Assembly: GCF_033110965.1 (NCBI RefSeq)
Contig: NZ_CP137003.1
Location: 1,674,001 to 1,738,000, forward strand
Length of the DNA: 64,000 bases
Direction of reading: 5' to 3'
DNA from: Raineyella sp. LH-20
GTDB taxonomy: Bacteria > Actinomycetota > Actinomycetes > Propionibacteriales > Propionibacteriaceae
The translations under genes were made by a program, and so were the position numbers. A model generated the notes under the pieces. It saw only the letters and a program-made list of their open reading frames with translations. It was not told the origin of the DNA and ran no database searches. Each line of letters begins with the position of its first letter. Within the stretch, counting starts at the first letter, position 1. Of the stretch, positions 37,259-46,506 are shown in pieces.

Positions 37259-38158
37259 ATGTCGATCACCATGCCCGCCACGCGCGCCGCCGCCGTGGGA
37301 CCTGAGCTCGCCCGATCGTGGCTGCTCGTCAACGCTGCTCACCCGGACCGGTTCGCCCCGGCCGTAGCCAGCGCTGCGGACGTGGTACTTCTCGACATCG
37401 AGGACGCCGTCGCTCCCGAGGGCAAGGCCCAGGCCCGCGACAATGCCGTCGAGTGGCTGTCCACCGGCGACAACGAGGGCTGGGTGCGGGTCAATGGCTT
37501 CGGCACCGAATGGTGGGAACAGGATCTCAAGGCGCTCGCCGAGGCCCCCGGCCTGCGCGGCGTCATGCTCGCCATGGTCGAGACCGCCGAACACGTGCGA
37601 CGTACGGCCCAGTTGCTGCCGAACGCGCTGATCGTCGCCTTGGTGGAGACCGCCCGTGGGGTGCAGAACCTCCCCGAGATCGCCGACACCCGCAACACCT
37701 TCCGGCTCGGTCTGGGGCTCGGTGACTACCGACGTGACACCGGCTTCGACGATGACCCGTTGACGCTGGCCTACACGCGCTCGCAGTTCACCATCGCGTC
37801 GAAGGCGGCCGGACTGCCCGGTCCGATCGACGGACCCGCCGTCGGGGCGCTGGGCGTGAAGCTCGCCGACTCCGCCGGGGTGACCGTGCAGTTCGGGATG
37901 ACCGGCAAGATCTGCCTGATGCCCGAGCAGACCCCGACGGTCAACGAAATACTGTCCCCGTCGATGGCCGACCGGTCCTGGGCGGTGGAGTTCCTCACCG
38001 AATTCGAGGCCCACGGCTCCCAGATCCGCAATGGGTCGGACCTGCCGCGACTGGCCCGTGCCCGCAAGGTGCTGAGCCTGTCCCAGGCGTACGGCCTGAC
38101 CGTCCCGCAGGGTTATGACCTTCATTTCGAGGCCCCGCTGGACACTTATCACTGCTGA
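37259..38158 (+). CDS. HpcH/HpaI aldolase or CitE-like lyase
   Basis: A 299-residue TIM-barrel protein of the HpcH/HpaI and CitE family. Motifs are RSWLLVNAAHPDRFAPAVAS, the metal-binding acidic pair in LDIEDAV, VRVNGFGTEWWEQDL, VALVETARGV with the metal-ligand Glu, and LGLGDYRRDTG. Members cleave C-C bonds of citramalyl-CoA, malyl-CoA and related compounds. The ATG at 37259 follows GGAGGAAGGAA. The frame is open upstream through the tandem repeats, but these lie before the promoter. A strong terminator follows. Confidence 0.88.
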   Translation: MSITMPATRAAAVGPELARSWLLVNAAHPDRFAPAVASAADVVLLDIEDAVAPEGKAQARDNAVEWLSTGDNEGWVRVNGFGTEWWEQDLKALAEAPGLRGVMLAMVETAEHVRRTAQLLPNALIVALVETARGVQNLPEIADTRNTFRLGLGLGDYRRDTGFDDDPLTLAYTRSQFTIASKAAGLPGPIDGPAVGALGVKLADSAGVTVQFGMTGKICLMPEQTPTVNEILSPSMADRSWAVEFLTEFEAHGSQIRNGSDLPRLARARKVLSLSQAYGLTVPQGYDLHFEAPLDTYHC

Positions 38159-38187
38159 TCCCATCCGATGTCCCGGCGGAAGCCGGG

Positions 38188-38234
38188 GTGCCCGACGTGC
38201 CGAATCGTGAGATTCGGCACGTCGGGCACTTTTT
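38188..38234 (+). terminator. Rho-independent terminator
   Basis: A perfect 19-base-pair stem (38188-38206 with 38211-38229), GTGA loop and a run of five T follow the CitE-like gene. Confidence 0.95.
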
Positions 38235-38360
38235 GTGCCGTGTTTCGGGACCGGATTTTGGGGATGCGGATGGACGTGGCCGCGACGGTGGACCTCGATG
38301 CGGTAGATTCCGCCACGATTGCACGTCTGTTGACTATGTCTTTCCTACGGGGGTACTCGC

Positions 38361-40208
38361 ATGACTGACCCATCGCTCGGCTCGGAGCCATCCGCCGAAG
38401 CTGCCACGAATCGAGATCCGTTCCGCAAACCGTCGCGTCGCGCCGTCGTCGTCGGTGCCGCCTGGGCCGTTCCGTCGGTCATGGCGGTCAAGGCGGTGCC
38501 CGCCTGGGCCGCCAGCCCGACGCCCTGCACCGCATGGACGTACCAGAATCTGCGCGCCGCCAGCCAGTTCCTCAGCGGCACGCTGCTGGGCACGCGGCTG
38601 AGCCAGGTCTTCTCCGATCCCAGCTGGACCGGCGCCTCGCTGGCCCAGGTCCGCGGGATCCAGGTCACGACCGTGCCGCCGAACTCGCCGGTGCCGGATC
38701 CCGCCCCGCCGGCGAGCGAGCGTCTCGATGGTGTCGCCAACGCGCCGGCCTACCGTACGAAGCTCGACCTCGCGGCGCTCCAGGCGCTGGAGGTCATCGC
38801 GGGTGTCCAGCTCGGCTCGCTGATCAAGGCGCCGGTCGGTGTGATCAATCAGTGGGCGCAGGCGGTCTACAACGGCACGGTCAACGGGTCGACCGGTGCG
38901 ATCGACAACAGCAGCGGCATCATCGACACCAGTGCTGCGGCAGGGTCGACGACGTACGCCAGCATCAACCTGAAGAACCTGCTCAACAATGCCCTGAGTG
39001 GGGGCCTCAACGGCCTCGGCACGGGCATGGCGACGAACATCACGGATCTCTCGCTGGATCTCGGCGCGATCGCGGGCCGGGCCTGGCAGGACACCTGCAC
39101 CAACTGCATCAAGCGCGACTACCTGCTGGCGTGGGCCAAGCTGGTCGTGGATTCGCCGTTGCTGGCCGCCCTGTACAACCCGCTGGTCACGATCATCAAT
39201 GGCCTTCAGAGCACGATCAACGGCCTGATCGGCCCGGGCAGCACCGTTGACGGACTGTTGAACCAGATCGAAAACGCGATCAACGCCATCAACGTCCTCG
39301 GGCTTGTGAAGCTGACGGCGACCGCGAACATCACCGTGTCGCTCGACACCAGTGCGGCGACGGCTGCACTGGGCAATGACCTGTTCCCCAGCACCAAGCT
39401 GCTGGATCTCGGCCTCGGCCCGAACGAGACGCTCACGGTCGATCTGGGCGTCCTTCTCGGCGGCGCTTATCAGCCCGACGGGACCAACAGTGCCCTGAAC
39501 GGCCTGGCACCAAACACCAGCCTGTTGGTGAACACCAGTGCGGTCACCAACCTGGTCAACCAGATCGGCGGGATCGGCCAGGACATCGTGGCCGTTCTCG
39601 AGGACCTGATCAAGGTCAACCTCAGCATCAGCGTGCACGCATTCGCGCTTGGAATCATCGATGCTGATGTCGCCACTATTCAGCTGTACTCCGGCGCCAG
39701 CGGCACCAACCCGGTCTCCATCGCGGACCTGCTGAACAACAACTTCCACTTCGAGGTCACCCTCCTTCCGGCTGCCGGCGCTCTCGGTGGTCTGCTGAGC
39801 GCCCTGACCACGGTGCTCACCGGGACCCTTGTCACCGGCTTGGTGGGTCAGATCGGCGCCGCGCTTCACACGCTCGTGGTGAACGCGGTCCTCACCTCGA
39901 CCGTCAACAGCGCGATTACGGCCCTCGGTGCCTTCGTGAACCAGCTGCTGACCGCGCTGTTCATCACTCCGGGAGTGCTCTCGCTGACGGCCAACGCCCA
40001 GAACGATCCGCAGGTGGCCTGCACGCCGCCGACGGGCGCCGGCGCGGAGCCGTCCGACTGGGCCACGCTGGAAGCCGGCGAGTACGACGTGGCGGCCTTG
40101 CGGCTGGCCGTGCTCCAGTCGGTGTCGACCAACGTCGTCACCCTTTACCTGGCTCGTGGCGCGGTCGGTCCGATCGTGGCGACTGCCGCCGCCCCCGTCG
40201 CCCCCTGA
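38361..40208 (+). CDS. Secreted choice-of-anchor-like surface protein, copy 1
   Basis: A 615-residue protein. The N-terminus has a Tat-like signal: PFRKPSRRAVVVGAAWAVPS, a hydrophobic stretch, and an AWA-S cleavage site near residue 51. The mature part is rich in Leu, Asn, Gly and Thr with many short repeats (LNGLAPNTSLLVNTSAVTNL, GVLLGGAY), as in the choice-of-anchor G family of actinobacterial surface proteins. One Cys pair lies in TCTNCIKRDYL. No LPXTG motif or C-terminal membrane segment is seen, so the anchor is unclear. GGGGG precedes the ATG. A close paralogue follows. Confidence 0.8.
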   Translation: MTDPSLGSEPSAEAATNRDPFRKPSRRAVVVGAAWAVPSVMAVKAVPAWAASPTPCTAWTYQNLRAASQFLSGTLLGTRLSQVFSDPSWTGASLAQVRGIQVTTVPPNSPVPDPAPPASERLDGVANAPAYRTKLDLAALQALEVIAGVQLGSLIKAPVGVINQWAQAVYNGTVNGSTGAIDNSSGIIDTSAAAGSTTYASINLKNLLNNALSGGLNGLGTGMATNITDLSLDLGAIAGRAWQDTCTNCIKRDYLLAWAKLVVDSPLLAALYNPLVTIINGLQSTINGLIGPGSTVDGLLNQIENAINAINVLGLVKLTATANITVSLDTSAATAALGNDLFPSTKLLDLGLGPNETLTVDLGVLLGGAYQPDGTNSALNGLAPNTSLLVNTSAVTNLVNQIGGIGQDIVAVLEDLIKVNLSISVHAFALGIIDADVATIQLYSGASGTNPVSIADLLNNNFHFEVTLLPAAGALGGLLSALTTVLTGTLVTGLVGQIGAALHTLVVNAVLTSTVNSAITALGAFVNQLLTALFITPGVLSLTANAQNDPQVACTPPTGAGAEPSDWATLEAGEYDVAALRLAVLQSVSTNVVTLYLARGAVGPIVATAAAPVAP

Positions 40209-40728
40209 TCGACCGTGTCTCGGGCTGCGGCCCGAGCACACCAGGGCCCGTTGCATCCACTCGGATGCGGCGGGCCCTCTGCTGTGTCTGGCATCGATCC
40301 GTACGGGTCGACCGTGCTGCCGTCGGACGGTCACAAGAAGGACCTCGGGCCGGTTGCCGCTCGGACGTATTCACATCTGTTTCACAACTTCGTGCCCCGT
40401 GTCACAGGCGAATGTGTCCCCGGTCACAGTTGCATCTGGCTGCCTGCGGGTGAGGTTCGCCACAGCCGCGAAACGCCTCCAGGAACCCCATGTGGTCCAC
40501 GAAACCCCCATCACCCCTAGTGAAATCGTGGTGTCACCGCTCAGCGGGCGAGGCTCGAAGCCCGTATCGGCAGGCTGAGGCCTCGTGGTGGAGCGCTGCC
40601 ATGTCCCGAGGGATGGCACATTGTGCCACTGATTACTGTGAAAGAATCGTGACTACGGATCCCGTAGGGGTAGGTTCTGGGCTTGGTCACAGTCCATCCA
40701 CAGTTCTTCCCACGGGGGGTAAGTTCGT
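40209..40728. other. Intergenic region between the two paralogues
   Basis: No gene. It begins with two hairpins (annotated below). The remaining 450 bases hold the control region of the second paralogue; I find no clear -10/-35 pair. Confidence 0.7.
40219..40278 (+). terminator. Double hairpin behind copy 1
   Basis: CTCGGGC-TGCG-GCCCGAG (40219-40236) is followed by a larger hairpin, AGGGCCCG...CGGGCCCT (40243-40278). There is no T run, so termination efficiency is uncertain. Confidence 0.6.
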
Positions 40729-42549
40729 ATGTCTGACCCAAGGCGCGGACCGGAGACGTCCGGCGCTGCAACCACTGATCCGTTCCGTAAGCCGTCGCGT
40801 CGCGCGATCGTCGTCGGTGCCGCTTGGGCTGTTCCGTCGGTCATGGCGGTCAAGGCGGTGCCCGCGTGGGCCGCCAGCCCGACGCCGTGCACCGACTGGA
40901 CCTACACCCAGGTGCGGGCGGCCAGCCAGTTCCTCAGCGGCACGCTGCTGGGCACCCGACTGAGCCAGGTCTTCCTGGATCCGGCCTGGACCGACTTCCA
41001 GCTGGCCGACCTTCGCGGGCTGCAGGTCACGACGAATCCGCCGGCCGCGCCGGTGGTGGACCCCGCCGCGGGCAGCGAGCGCCTCGATGCCGTCGCCAAC
41101 GCCCCGGCCTACCGGATGAAGCTCGATCTTCAGGCGCTCCAACTGCTCGAGGTCATCGCCGGGATCAAGCTCGGCTCGCTGATCAAGACTCCGGTCGGTG
41201 CGGTCAACCAGTTTGCCCAGGCGACCTACAACGGCACGGCCAACGGGTCGACCGGTGCGGTCGACAACAGCAGCGGCGTGATCGATCTGAGCAACTCGGC
41301 CGGGTCGACGACCTGGGCCAGCATCAACCTGCGGAACCTGCTGAACGAGGCGCTGGGCGGCAGCCTCTCCGGCCTCGGCGACGTGGTGGCGGACAACCTG
41401 CTGGACCTGTCGCTCGACGTCGGCGCCGTCGCCGGTCGTGCCTGGCAGGACACCTGCACGAACTGCGTCAATCGTGACTACCTGCTCGCCTGGCTCAAGT
41501 TGGTCGTCACCTCGCCGCTCCTCGCGGCGATCTACGACGCACTGGTCCCGGTCCTCGGGGGCCTCCAGACGACCGTCAACGGCCTGATCGGCACGAACAG
41601 CGTCGTCAGCGGGCTGCTGAACCAGATCGAGAACGCGGTCAACGCCCTCCCGCTCGGCCTGGGTGCCAACGCCGATCTCTCCGTGGAGCTCGACGCCAGC
41701 GCACTGTTGGCGGCGCTGGGGAGTGACCTCTTCCCGAGCTCCGATCTGCTGGACGTCGGCCTGGGCGCGGGCAAGACCCTCGGCATCGACCTGGGCGTGC
41801 TGCTCGGCGGCGCCTACCAGGCGGACGGGACCAACACCGCGCTGAACGGCCTGGCGCCGAACACCGGCCTCCTGGTGAACGCGAGTGCCGTCACCAACCT
41901 GGTCGACGAGCTCGGCAAGATCGGCCAGGACATCGTGGGCGCGATCGTGGGCCTGATCAAGGTCAACCTCAACATCCAGGTGTCCGGCCTCGGCGGCGAC
42001 CTGGCCACGATCAAGCTGCAGGCGGGCGAGAACAACACCGACCCGGTCACCATCGGGGGCCTGCTGAACGGGCAGTTCTACCTGAAGGTGTCGCTCCTCA
42101 GTGGCGTGCCGATCGTGGGCGATCTGCTGAGCGCTCTGACCTCGCTGGTCACCACCACCGTCAGCGGACTGGTGGGCCAGCTCGGCGGCGCCCTCAAGAC
42201 CCTCGTGGGCGACGCGGTCCTCACCACGACCGTCAACGCGGCGATCAGCCAGCTGGTCGCCTTCGTGAACCAGCTGCTGACCAAGCTGTTCGTCGTCCCG
42301 GGCATCCTGTCCCTGACCGCCAACGCGCAGAACGATCCGACCGTCGGCTGCAATGTGCGGGCCGGCGGCGGTGCGGAGCCGTCCGACTGGGCCGGGATCC
42401 AGGAAGGCGAGTACGACGTGGCGGCGCTGCGTCTGTCGGTCCTCCAGGCGGTCGACACCCGTCTGGTCACCCTTTACCTGGCGCGTGGCGCGGTCGGTCC
42501 GGTCGCGGCCTCTGCCGGCACGGCCCCGGTGGCCCCGGCGAAGCCCTGA
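40729..42549 (+). CDS. Secreted choice-of-anchor-like surface protein, copy 2
   Basis: A 606-residue paralogue of the preceding gene, co-linear along its whole length. The signal region is almost identical (PFRKPSRRAIVVGAAWAVPS, MAVKAVPAWAAS), as are blocks such as AASQFLSGTLLGTRLSQVF and AEPSDWA...EGEYDVAALRL. The largest difference is a shorter loop near residues 320-330 and around 430. The TCTNC pair is kept. Tandem duplication with divergence is the simplest explanation. A strong hairpin follows. Confidence 0.8.
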   Translation: MSDPRRGPETSGAATTDPFRKPSRRAIVVGAAWAVPSVMAVKAVPAWAASPTPCTDWTYTQVRAASQFLSGTLLGTRLSQVFLDPAWTDFQLADLRGLQVTTNPPAAPVVDPAAGSERLDAVANAPAYRMKLDLQALQLLEVIAGIKLGSLIKTPVGAVNQFAQATYNGTANGSTGAVDNSSGVIDLSNSAGSTTWASINLRNLLNEALGGSLSGLGDVVADNLLDLSLDVGAVAGRAWQDTCTNCVNRDYLLAWLKLVVTSPLLAAIYDALVPVLGGLQTTVNGLIGTNSVVSGLLNQIENAVNALPLGLGANADLSVELDASALLAALGSDLFPSSDLLDVGLGAGKTLGIDLGVLLGGAYQADGTNTALNGLAPNTGLLVNASAVTNLVDELGKIGQDIVGAIVGLIKVNLNIQVSGLGGDLATIKLQAGENNTDPVTIGGLLNGQFYLKVSLLSGVPIVGDLLSALTSLVTTTVSGLVGQLGGALKTLVGDAVLTTTVNAAISQLVAFVNQLLTKLFVVPGILSLTANAQNDPTVGCNVRAGGGAEPSDWAGIQEGEYDVAALRLSVLQAVDTRLVTLYLARGAVGPVAASAGTAPVAPAKP

Positions 42550-42602
42550 TCGACTGCACGTACGCCGATCGACCGCAGCGAGCCCGCGGTCTGAGGCACC
42601 CC

Positions 42603-42637
42603 GAGACCCCCTTGCATCCTCGATGCAAGGGGGTCTC
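42603..42637 (+). terminator. Terminator-like hairpin behind copy 2
   Basis: A perfect 16-base-pair stem (42603-42618 with 42622-42637) around a CTC loop, without a T run. Confidence 0.75.
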
Positions 42638-42798
42638 GCCGTCTCTGTCAGGTCTCGCCGTCTCCGTCAGGAGGATCAGGACAGTGTCAAAGAGGACGCC
42701 TCGACCGTCCTCCGTGCTCATGACAGCGGATCGGCGGTGATCCTCGGCCGGGGCCTCAGCGACAGTGTGCAGGTTCACCGGCGCGACAGAATGGGGGC

Positions 42799-43713
42799 AT
42801 GAGCAGAGCAGCGCTGTACGACCGGCTCGGGGATCCCGATGTCCTCTTCATCGGGGAGGTCGACGATCCTGCGCCGGGTCACGGAGAGGTGGCGGTGCAC
42901 GTACGTGCCGCAGGCCTGAACCCGATCGACGCGAAGCTGCGCAGTGGCTTTGCGCGCTCCGACGCCCCGTTCCCGCGGCGGATCGGTTTCGATCTGGCCG
43001 GGACGGTCGACGCGGTCGGCGACGGTGCGACCTACTGGGACGGCACCCCGGTCGCGGTCGGCGACGAGGTACTGGGCCGCGGCGAGGGGTCTGTCGCCGA
43101 ACGGGTCGTGACGTCGGCGTCCGCCGTCGTCCGCCGACCCGAGACGGTGCCGGTCGAGGTGGCCGGCGGGCTGGACATCGCCGGGCTCACCGCTGTCTCC
43201 TGCCTGGCCACCGTGCCGGTCGGTGCCGGTGACACCCTCCTGGTCGGCGGCGCCACCGGTGGGGTCGGCCTCGTGGTCAGTCAGCTGGCCGTCGCCGCCG
43301 GCGCCACGGTCGTCGGCACCGCCGCCGCCCGCAACCACGACCTGCTGCGGTCGCTCGGCGTCGTGCCCGTTGCGTACGGCGATGGGCTGGTCGACCGCCT
43401 CGCACCGTACGACACCCTTACCGCCGTGATCGACTGCCACGGCCGCGAAGCGCTCGACGCGGGGATCCACCTCGGTGTCCCGACCGACCGGATGACCGCC
43501 ATCGCGGCCTACAAGGCCCTCGCCGAGCTGGGAGTGCGCAACGTCGAACGCGCCGCCCGCACGGCGAAGCACCTGGCCGAGCTGACCGACCGGATCGCCG
43601 CCGGCCGACTCGTCATCCCGATCGCTGCGACGTACCCCCTGGACGACGTGGCGGCGGCGTTCACCGCGCTGGAGTCCAGCCACGCGCCGGGGAAGATCGT
43701 CGTCCTGCCCTGA
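42799..43713 (+). CDS. Zinc-free quinone oxidoreductase-type MDR protein
   Basis: A 304-residue medium-chain reductase without zinc ligands. It has the opening VHVRAAGLNPIDAKLRSG, the segment IGFDLAGTVDAVGDG, and the NADPH loop GGATGGVGLVVSQLA (about 150-165). Members reduce quinones or enones. The end PLDDVAAAFTALESSHAPGKIVV is typical. A remnant gene lies behind it on the other strand. Confidence 0.9.
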   Translation: MSRAALYDRLGDPDVLFIGEVDDPAPGHGEVAVHVRAAGLNPIDAKLRSGFARSDAPFPRRIGFDLAGTVDAVGDGATYWDGTPVAVGDEVLGRGEGSVAERVVTSASAVVRRPETVPVEVAGGLDIAGLTAVSCLATVPVGAGDTLLVGGATGGVGLVVSQLAVAAGATVVGTAAARNHDLLRSLGVVPVAYGDGLVDRLAPYDTLTAVIDCHGREALDAGIHLGVPTDRMTAIAAYKALAELGVRNVERAARTAKHLAELTDRIAAGRLVIPIAATYPLDDVAAAFTALESSHAPGKIVVLP

Positions 43714-43726
43714 CCGCGTGGGGCGA

Positions 43727-43990
43727 TCAGGGATGTGACCGACCTGTGCCTGCAGCGACGGGGCCAACAGAAACTGGGCCTGCCGAGACCTCGCGACCGT
43801 ACGTTCGCGGGGCGGGGTCCAGACGGTGGAACGCCAGCGGCGCCAGGGCGATGAAGATCGGCACGAAGCACAGGCCCCCGTAGTCGCCCCCTCGCCGGTG
43901 CTGAAGGCGGTCAGCAACGTCATCGGCAGCACGACGGCGAGGGTCAGCGCGCCGGCGGTGTCGCCCACCACTGTTGTCGTGGTACCTGGT
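43727..43990 (-). pseudogene. Frameshifted C-terminal remnant of a polytopic membrane protein
   Basis: On the minus strand one frame reads TAGALTLAVVLPMTLLTAFS and, after a shift at a run of five G (near 43876-43880), another continues GDYGGLCFVPIFIALAPLAF and HRLDPAPRTYG before a stop at 43727. The two halves look like the last membrane segments of a glycosyltransferase-39-like or related protein. No N-terminal part remains. It lies at the left border of the polysaccharide locus. Confidence 0.5.
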
Positions 43991-44059
43991 GGTGTCCTGT
44001 TACCGCTTATGATCGGGGAGGTGCCCCAGGATCGGGGAGGGACCCCCGGAAAGGTTGAG

Positions 44060-44743
44060 ATGCGCTCGGACGTGGCCTTCATCATTCCCGTGTACAACGA
44101 GGAGACCGTCGTTCGTGGCGTCGTCGAGAACGTGCTGCGCGACTACACCCACGTGGTGTGTGTCAATGACTGCAGCCGCGACCGTTCGGCCGACGAGATC
44201 GGCGCCACCGGTGCCTATCTGGTCAACCACCCGATCAACATGGGCCAGGGTGCCGCGCTGCAGACCGGCATCGAGTTCGCCCGCCGGCTGCCCGGCGTAC
44301 GTTACTTCGTGACGTACGACGCCGATGGCCAGCATCGGCTCGAGGACGTCGCCGCGATGCTGGAGGCCATCGAGGAGTCGGGTGACGACATCATCCTCGG
44401 GTCCCGCTTCCTCGGTGCCGAGGCGGTCGGGATGACGCGGACCAAACGCGTCGTGCTGCGTCTGGCGACCTCGTTCAGCAACATCCTGTCCGGACTGAAG
44501 CTCACCGACACCCACAACGGGCTGCGGGTCTTCAACCGCAAGGTCGCCGACGAGATGCAGATCACCATGCCGGACATGGCGCATGCTTCGGAGATCCTCG
44601 AGATCATCGCCAAGCGCAAGTACCGCTACCGCGAGGTGCCGGTGACGATCGTCTACACCGACTACTCCCGCGGCAAGGGACAGTCGATCGTGAACGCGAT
44701 CAACATCGCCTTCGACGCCCTGCTGAGGAAGGTGAGCCGCTGA
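44060..44743 (+). CDS. GT2 glycosyltransferase, dolichyl-phosphate mannosyltransferase type
   Basis: A 227-residue GT2 enzyme: FIIPVYNEETVVRGVV, VVCVNDCSRDRS, the DxD motif in VTYDADGQHR, and the acceptor-region segment TDTHNGLRVFNRKVAD. The length and NPINMGQG-like block fit enzymes that transfer a sugar from a nucleotide donor to polyprenyl phosphate. The chosen ATG is preceded by GGAAAGG. The next gene starts within its stop codon (TGATG). Confidence 0.88.
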   Translation: MRSDVAFIIPVYNEETVVRGVVENVLRDYTHVVCVNDCSRDRSADEIGATGAYLVNHPINMGQGAALQTGIEFARRLPGVRYFVTYDADGQHRLEDVAAMLEAIEESGDDIILGSRFLGAEAVGMTRTKRVVLRLATSFSNILSGLKLTDTHNGLRVFNRKVADEMQITMPDMAHASEILEIIAKRKYRYREVPVTIVYTDYSRGKGQSIVNAINIAFDALLRKVSR

Positions 44744-45183
44744 TGCTCGTCCAGATCGCCATCATCGTCCTGGGGATCGTCCTCGGCTACCTGATCCTCG
44801 CCTCCCGCGGCTCCCACGGTGCCCGTGCCTCGGTGAAGGTCGGGCTGGTCCTGTTGGTCATCGCGATGATCGTCACGGTGCTCAACCCGGAGCTGATGAC
44901 GAGGATCGCCAATCTGGCGGGGATCGGCCGTGGCGCCGATCTGTTGCTGTACGCGGTGACCGGCGCGTTCCTCTTCTATGTCCTCACCCAGTACCTGAAG
45001 TCGCAGAGCCAGCGCGACGTGATCTTCCGGCTCGCCCGTCGGGTGGCGTTGATCGAGGCGAACAACCGGTACGAGGACGTGCTGGAGGCCCCCGCAGAGC
45101 CGGGGAAGGCCGTCGACGCGGCCGAACGGGAGCTGGCGGAGCGGACGGAACTGCGTCAGCCGGGGGAAGAGCCCCAGAAGTAG
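44743..45183 (+). CDS. DUF2304 membrane protein
   Basis: A 146-residue protein with three hydrophobic segments (IAIIVLGIVLGYLILAS, VGLVLLVIAMIVTVL, LLLYAVTGAFLFYVL) followed by a conserved cytoplasmic helix, LKSQSQRDVIFRLARRVALI. This is the DUF2304 pattern. These proteins often sit next to polyprenyl-phosphate glycosyltransferases, as here, and are probably partners in the membrane. The stop-start overlap shows coupling. Confidence 0.85.
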   Translation: MLVQIAIIVLGIVLGYLILASRGSHGARASVKVGLVLLVIAMIVTVLNPELMTRIANLAGIGRGADLLLYAVTGAFLFYVLTQYLKSQSQRDVIFRLARRVALIEANNRYEDVLEAPAEPGKAVDAAERELAERTELRQPGEEPQK

Positions 45184-45241
45184 TCCTGCCTCAGCGGCGC
45201 CGCGCCGGTCACCCGGACGGTCAGCTTGTTGTCCCCGCAGC

Positions 45242-45288
45242 TTCCATAGGTTTGCCCTATGAAACTTCCATAGGGCAAACCTATGAAA
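45242..45288. promoter_or_regulatory. Two tandem copies of the TTCCATAGG-N5-CCTATGGAA palindrome
   Basis: TTCCATAGG-TTTGC-CCTATGAAA (45242-45264) and TTCCATAGG-GCAAA-CCTATGAAA (45266-45288) lie one base apart between two convergent genes. Together they also form one 17-base-pair inverted repeat. Related copies lie at 50188-50210 and 57665-57687. They may be operators, sites for an architectural protein, or a bidirectional terminator. Confidence 0.75.
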
Positions 45289-45402
45289 GTTGTCGCGATC
45301 GCTGACATCCTCGCCGGCCGGAGGGATCTCCACCTGCGCTTTCCCCTGGGATCGCGTCATCCCCCCCGGAGCGCGGCATCGACCCGCCCGAGGCCTGCCC
45401 GG

Positions 45403-46506
45403 TCAGGCCCGCGCTGCCGCGACCAGGGCTGACAGGGTCTGCTCTGCCGTACGTTCCCAGGAGAACTCCGCCGCTCGGGCACTGCCCGCGACGGCCAGCC
45501 GGGCACGCTCCGCCGGGTCGTCCAGCAGCGCCGCGATGGCGTCGGCGAGAGCCTGCGGGTCGCGCGAATCGACGTACGCCGCCGCATCGCCGGCCACCTC
45601 GTGCAGCACCGGCAGGTCGGTGCACAGCACCGGGCAGCCGGCGGACATCGCCTCGAGGACCGGCAGCCCGAACCCCTCGAAGAGTGTCGGGAAGACCAGC
45701 AGGGTCGCCTCCGCGTAGAGCTGATCGACCTCCTCCGACGGCAGCCACCCGGCCAGGTCGACCCAGTCCGCCAGGCCCAGGCGTGCCACCTCGGCGGTGA
45801 GTGGGTCGTCCGGGCCGCCGCCGGTGATCACCAGGTGCGGTCGGCGAGCGGGCACGATCAGGGCGAGCGCCTCGAGCAGGCCGACGAAGTTCTTGTGCGG
45901 CATCCGGTTACCCAGGCTGAACAGCAGGTCCGTCCGGCGGGTCACCCCGGCAGGTCGGCGTCCGCTGCCGGCCGGCGGGACGACCGTGACCTTCTCGGAC
46001 GGCAGGGCCAGGTGCTCGGCGAGATCGGTGGCGGTGGCGGTGCTCACCGTGAGGACCCGGCGCGCGGACCGTGCGCCCGCCCGGAGGAGGGTGCGCTGGA
46101 TGCCGGCGAGCCGGCCGGGGACATACTCGGGGAACCGGAACGAGATCAGGTCATGGATGGTCAGTACGACCGGGACGGGGGAGAAGGCCGGGCCGAAGTT
46201 CGCCGGGCAGTGCACCACGTCCGCACGCAGCCGGGCCGCCCGCAGACCGACCGTCTGTTCGCCGAGCGCCCAGCCGACGCGGCCGGACGACGCGATGCCG
46301 GAGTCGATCACCGGGCCGGGGAACCATGGCGCTCCCGCGGCGGCGAGCTCCCGCGAGGCCAGTGCGACGAGCTGGACGTTCTGCAGCATCGCGGGGGTGA
46401 GCGCGCCGTAGAGGTGGCGGACCACCGATTCCATTCCGCCGCGGGTACCGGTGTAGAAGAGCAGGTCGACGAGGATCCTGGTCGGGTGCGCGCTGGGCAC
46501 GATCAT
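45403..46506 (-). CDS. GT4-family glycosyltransferase
   Basis: A 367-residue GT-B glycosyltransferase. The C-terminal nucleotide-sugar domain has LLFSLGNRMPHKNFVGLLEA, LVITGGGPDD and the family motif FPTLFEGFGLPVLEAMSAGC (about 275-294), with the EX7E pattern. The N-terminal domain starts ILVDLLFYTGTRGGMESVVR. It probably adds one sugar to the lipid-linked repeat unit. The start overlaps the stop of the next GT4 gene (ATGA). Confidence 0.92.
   Translation of the reverse strand: MIVPSAHPTRILVDLLFYTGTRGGMESVVRHLYGALTPAMLQNVQLVALASRELAAAGAPWFPGPVIDSGIASSGRVGWALGEQTVGLRAARLRADVVHCPANFGPAFSPVPVVLTIHDLISFRFPEYVPGRLAGIQRTLLRAGARSARRVLTVSTATATDLAEHLALPSEKVTVVPPAGSGRRPAGVTRRTDLLFSLGNRMPHKNFVGLLEALALIVPARRPHLVITGGGPDDPLTAEVARLGLADWVDLAGWLPSEEVDQLYAEATLLVFPTLFEGFGLPVLEAMSAGCPVLCTDLPVLHEVAGDAAAYVDSRDPQALADAIAALLDDPAERARLAVAGSARAAEFSWERTAEQTLSALVAAARA

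Noticed and set aside
45242-45288. dif/Xer recombination site or integrase attachment site
   Set aside because: The arm length and spacer do not fit dif, multiple copies exist, and no integrase gene is adjacent.
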